Shown here: positions 61,341 through 64,000 of the stretch, in pieces
Layout of the letters: the number at the start of each line of letters is the position of its first letter
Position numbering within the stretch: position 1 is the first letter of the stretch
Origin: Methylobacterium sp. B4
GTDB lineage: Bacteria; Pseudomonadota; Alphaproteobacteria; Rhizobiales; Beijerinckiaceae
Length of the DNA: 64,000 bases
Direction: 5' to 3'
Assembly: GCF_003201865.1 (NCBI RefSeq)
Contig: NZ_QJJJ01000007.1
Coordinates: 142,272 to 206,271 of the forward strand
Translations under genes and position numbers: made by a program
Notes under the pieces: model-generated
What the model was told of the DNA's origin: nothing
Seen by the model: only the letters and a program-made list of their open reading frames with translations
Database searches by the model: none

Positions 61341-62294
61341 TCCTGCCTCCAATCGAATCGTCCCATGCGGTAGTTAAATGAAAAGATAACCCGAAGGCCC
61401 GGAAATCCGGCTACCAACTCCGATCAATGAATTCCAGGGACGGAAAAATCCTGACGTTCATCTGTCGACCCTCGGCCGCCCCTGGGCGAATCGCGGCGAA
61501 AACGGCGACCTTTGGAGGTAGACGGCACGGCCCGGATGCGCAGCCCGCCGTGCACCAACTACCCCTTCGAGGCCGGCAAATGATCCGCCGTGCGGTAACC
61601 ATACTCCAATGAAGTAACGGCGGCATCGGACCTGAGGCCCAGGACCGGGAACGCGAATCATCGTGAAGTGCGCGCCCGGACCATCCTGCACAGAACGAGG
61701 ATCGAGAGCCGCTTTTCAGCACTGCTTAAGCAGTTTATACTTAGACCCAATACTTGCGTAAAGCGCAAGATGATCGGATTCGTTCCTGGGAAAATTGATT
61801 TTTATTCATGCGATGGAACTAAGCGCGAGAATAAGAGCGGACCCAGATCTTACCTAAGATAAATCTAGGAAATTCGACTTGAAAGCGACCCTCGAGAGCC
61901 AAAGCGACTGCGCAACACCGCAAGATATTTAATATAAAATATGAGCTTGACCATAAGAATTACATTAAGGCTATTGCCCCATCAAAGTATACAGCATCCA
62001 GAGAAGAACATTCTACGCCGAAGCAAGCCTAGAGATATTCACTTATTCAAAACTTTTCTATTACAGATTTTGCGCGATATACTTTTGATATGCTTTTTTC
62101 GAAATCAAACTCGCTGCTGCGGATACCCAAAAGGAGTACCCAATCCAATTGACAGAATCTCTAATTTTCCGTTAACGTCTTCTCAATGCAAAGCTACTGC
62201 GCTCCGATACAATCAGACGCTGAAGTGAGCAGGGGGTACCGACTGGATCGAACTAAAGATGATTGATTAATTTCAGATTTCCGAGGGGGGAAAG
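61341..62294. promoter_or_regulatory. AT-rich palindrome-bearing region upstream of the LuxR-type gene
   Basis: This is 954 bases without a supported gene. From about 61720 to 62290 the sequence is far more AT-rich than anything else in the window. It carries a perfect 14-base palindrome ACTGCTTAAGCAGT (61721-61734) and a CTTGCG-TAAAG-CGCAAG hairpin (61753-61769). It could hold the promoter of the LuxR-type gene with a long leader, an undetected small RNA, or transferred DNA. Confidence 0.45.
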
Positions 62295-63089
62295 ATGAAC
62301 ACCGTCGATGTCGTGCGAGTTGGTACTCCGGCTGGTCGGCATATCGCCTTTGAGTCGCAAGTCGACCAGGATGGGTTTCTTTCTCAAGCCGCCAGTACGG
62401 CGGACACCATAGCCGTGAAGGCCGCAACAAGCGGCCACACCATCATCCTGATCGATCATCGTCCTCTGGTCGGTCAGTGCCTGCTCACGTCGCTGCGCGG
62501 GACCGACAAGCTGTCGACCTTCGCGCTCTACCCCAGTCTTCAGCACTGGCGCGCCGACGCGGTGCATGCGGCGCCCTCCCTCGTCGTCCTGTGCCTGCCG
62601 GGCGGGCAGACGGCGGACGCGGAGCTCGCCTTCGTCACCCGCGATCTGGCAGAGCTGCGCGGCTGTAACGACGCCGTTTCGGTGATCGTGATGTCGGACA
62701 CCGAGAGTGCCGAGGTCATCGTCAAGATCTTCCAACTCGGCGTGCAGGGATACATCCCGACCACCAGCTCGCTCGACGTCGCCGTGCAGGCTTTCCGGCT
62801 CGTCTGTGCCGGCGGGGTCTACATGCCCGCCGCCTGCATGCTCACCGCGCTCGCCAACGGCTCGACCAAGCCGCAAGGGACCAAGAAGGACGACGAAGTC
62901 TTCTCGCCGCGTCAGATCAGCGTCGCCCGGGCCTTGCGGAAGGGCACGCCCAACAAGATCATCGCCTACGAACTCAACATGTGCGAGAGCACCGTCAAGG
63001 TGCACGTTCGCAACATCATGAAGAAGCTCAAGGCGAAGAACCGCACCGAAGTCGCCTATCTAACGAACAAGTACTTCCAGGACGAGTAA
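62295..63089 (+). CDS. LuxR-type regulator with atypical receiver domain
   Basis: This 264-aa protein has a receiver-like fold at about 48-165 (TIILIDHRPLVGQCLLTSL; QLGVQGYIPTTSS). Cys100 in SLVVLCLPGG occupies the position of the phospho-acceptor Asp, and the conserved Lys is also missing. A LuxR/NarL helix-turn-helix is intact at about 198-252 (FSPRQISVARALRKGTPNKIIAYELNMCESTVKVHVRNIMKKL). Start ATG 62295 follows GGGGGG-AAAG. It probably acts without phosphorylation. Its position beside the exopolysaccharide genes suggests control of them, but this is a guess. Confidence 0.83.
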   Translation: MNTVDVVRVGTPAGRHIAFESQVDQDGFLSQAASTADTIAVKAATSGHTIILIDHRPLVGQCLLTSLRGTDKLSTFALYPSLQHWRADAVHAAPSLVVLCLPGGQTADAELAFVTRDLAELRGCNDAVSVIVMSDTESAEVIVKIFQLGVQGYIPTTSSLDVAVQAFRLVCAGGVYMPAACMLTALANGSTKPQGTKKDDEVFSPRQISVARALRKGTPNKIIAYELNMCESTVKVHVRNIMKKLKAKNRTEVAYLTNKYFQDE

Positions 63090-63905
63090 ATCCTGACAAT
63101 CATGTGTATGGATCGCCGAGATGCATGCCGCGTTTAGTTAGCATCGTCTCACGTAAAACCTACGCAGATCTGCGACTATCGCTGGTAGAGCAAAATTTAT
63201 TGCAGGGAATCCCTTCGCGGCGTACCGCGAAGGCCTCACCGAAAAGCCGGAGACGATATCACGGCGCACCTCCTGGGTTGAGAAAAAGCCTGTCTGTCGT
63301 GATAAGTCGGTCGCGATCCAAGGCTCCTGCCGGCCCCAAACCCTTGCGGCCCGGCCCCAAGCCCTTGCGGCTCGGTCGGAATAGGCTCGCGGTTCCAAGT
63401 CGCCCGGAGCTATACGAGGCCGGCCCTCATGCGCGTGGCAGTCCGATCGGGCTACACCCTCGCGCATCGACTCCGCGTTCAATCCTGCGCCGTGCTCGGA
63501 GCCTGTTTGACCGATGCAGGCAGCCGGTCCGCCGATCCGCTCGCCCGATCCATCCCTCTCATCCTGAGGTCTCCCCTGCCTCGGTAAGAAGCCTCAAGGG
63601 AGACCTCCCGAAGACCGCCGCGGTCCCTCGATCCCCTTTCGAGGCCGCTCCGCGGCACCGCAGAACGAGCGAAGGCCTGGGTACACGCGAACCAAACAGG
63701 CCCTCGGACGCTCGACCACCATGCCACGAGAAATGCCCGTTGGGCCAAGTTCTCGACGGCAGCGTCCGCGCAGGGAGCGACGGCCAGGACCGTATCCGAG
63801 CTAATCGCATCCGGGCGGCGTCTTCAAAATTGGTATCTCGATGCACGATCCTTCGACGAACCAATGATCCCTACGTCGAAATTTATTCGAAGTCTTTATC
63901 GTGGC
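63090..63905. other. Gene-free DNA with short repeats
   Basis: This is 816 bases with no supported gene. It holds two 21-base tandem copies at 63331-63372 (CGGCCCCAAACCCTTGCGGCC, with two changes in the second copy). At 63559-63660 it contains a degenerate palindromic element with CTCATCCTGAGG and later TTCGAGGCCGCTCCGCGG, resembling a dispersed extragenic repeat. Confidence 0.4.
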
Positions 63906-64000
63906 TGTCAATCGGCGTTGAAAAGGGACCCGGGATCGGCGTCCAAAAAGGACCCACTGGCGGCATGGTTTCCATTGATCGGCGACGCAGCGGGCGACGC
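63906..64000 (+). mobile_element. Left end of an IS21-family insertion sequence (partial)
   Basis: From TGTCAATCGGCG at 63906 the sequence shows two imperfect direct repeats, ATCGGCGTTGAAAAGGGACCC and ATCGGCGTCCAAAAAGGACCC, then a third TTGATCGGCG. Multiple terminal repeats of this kind starting with TGT are typical of IS21-family ends, where the transposase binds. The istA and istB genes would lie beyond the window. No transposase residue is visible here. Confidence 0.65.

Noticed and set aside
61941..62228. A 95-codon plus-strand frame in the AT-rich island
   Set aside because: It has no ribosome-binding site, no recognisable family and random-looking composition, so it is treated as non-coding.

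Overview
The window is GC-rich DNA of an alphaproteobacterium, most likely Methylobacterium/Methylorubrum or a close Rhizobiales relative. This is inferred from the very high GC at third codon positions, the HemP-HmuT-HmuU heme locus, a DUF6894-type small protein, the tartrate/glycerate genes, TadE/TadG genes, and a mixed exopolysaccharide and PKS/NRPS region. No rRNA, tRNA or CRISPR array was seen. The right edge carries what looks like the end of an IS21-family element.

Layout, left to right. (1) 1-1535: heme uptake operon on the minus strand (hemP, hmuT, hmuU cut by the window edge). (2) 1536-2357: non-coding DNA with a decayed IS3-type transposase. (3) 2358-8530: pyruvate kinase, then a tartrate/glycerate catabolism set (glycerate 2-kinase with an apparent frameshift, tartrate dehydrogenase, MFS carrier) with a divergent LysR regulator. 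(4) 9112-17462: a GAF-PAS-GGDEF diguanylate cyclase, a hybrid histidine kinase, an HD-GYP response regulator, and a TadG plus two TadE-like proteins. (5) 17790-24585: a type I secretion locus (HlyD and ABC ATPase) headed by two repetitive, acidic or polar proteins that are probably its cargo. (6) 25072-28183: two hypothetical genes and a NarL-type two-component pair.

(7) 28379-34806 and 46794-60879: two arms of an exopolysaccharide locus. They hold a priming sugar transferase, WecG-type and GT4/GT2 glycosyltransferases, an SGNH hydrolase, a Wza-like export protein, a Wzc-like chain-length protein with a degenerate ATPase, a GH9-like hydrolase, a Wzy-type polymerase and a Wzx-type flippase. 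A DUF1275 protein and a LysR gene sit inside the right arm. (8) 35244-46610, between the arms: a divergent pair of giant genes, a 2145-aa PKS (KS-AT-KR-DH-ACP-TE) and a 1537-aa NRPS (formyltransferase - remnant C - adenylation domain with an inserted luciferase-like monooxygenase - carrier protein). Together they look like a complete two-protein assembly line and are the most interesting system here. (9) 60880-64000: a DUF6894 gene, an AT-rich palindrome-bearing stretch, a LuxR-type regulator whose receiver lacks the phospho-acceptor Asp, non-coding DNA, and the IS21-type end.

How they may work together: c-di-GMP enzymes, Tad-type envelope proteins, type I secretion and exopolysaccharide production all bear on surface attachment and biofilm, so much of the window reads as a surface-lifestyle region. 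The PKS/NRPS product is unknown; a small N-formylated, glycine-derived, unsaturated molecule is a testable guess, not a conclusion.
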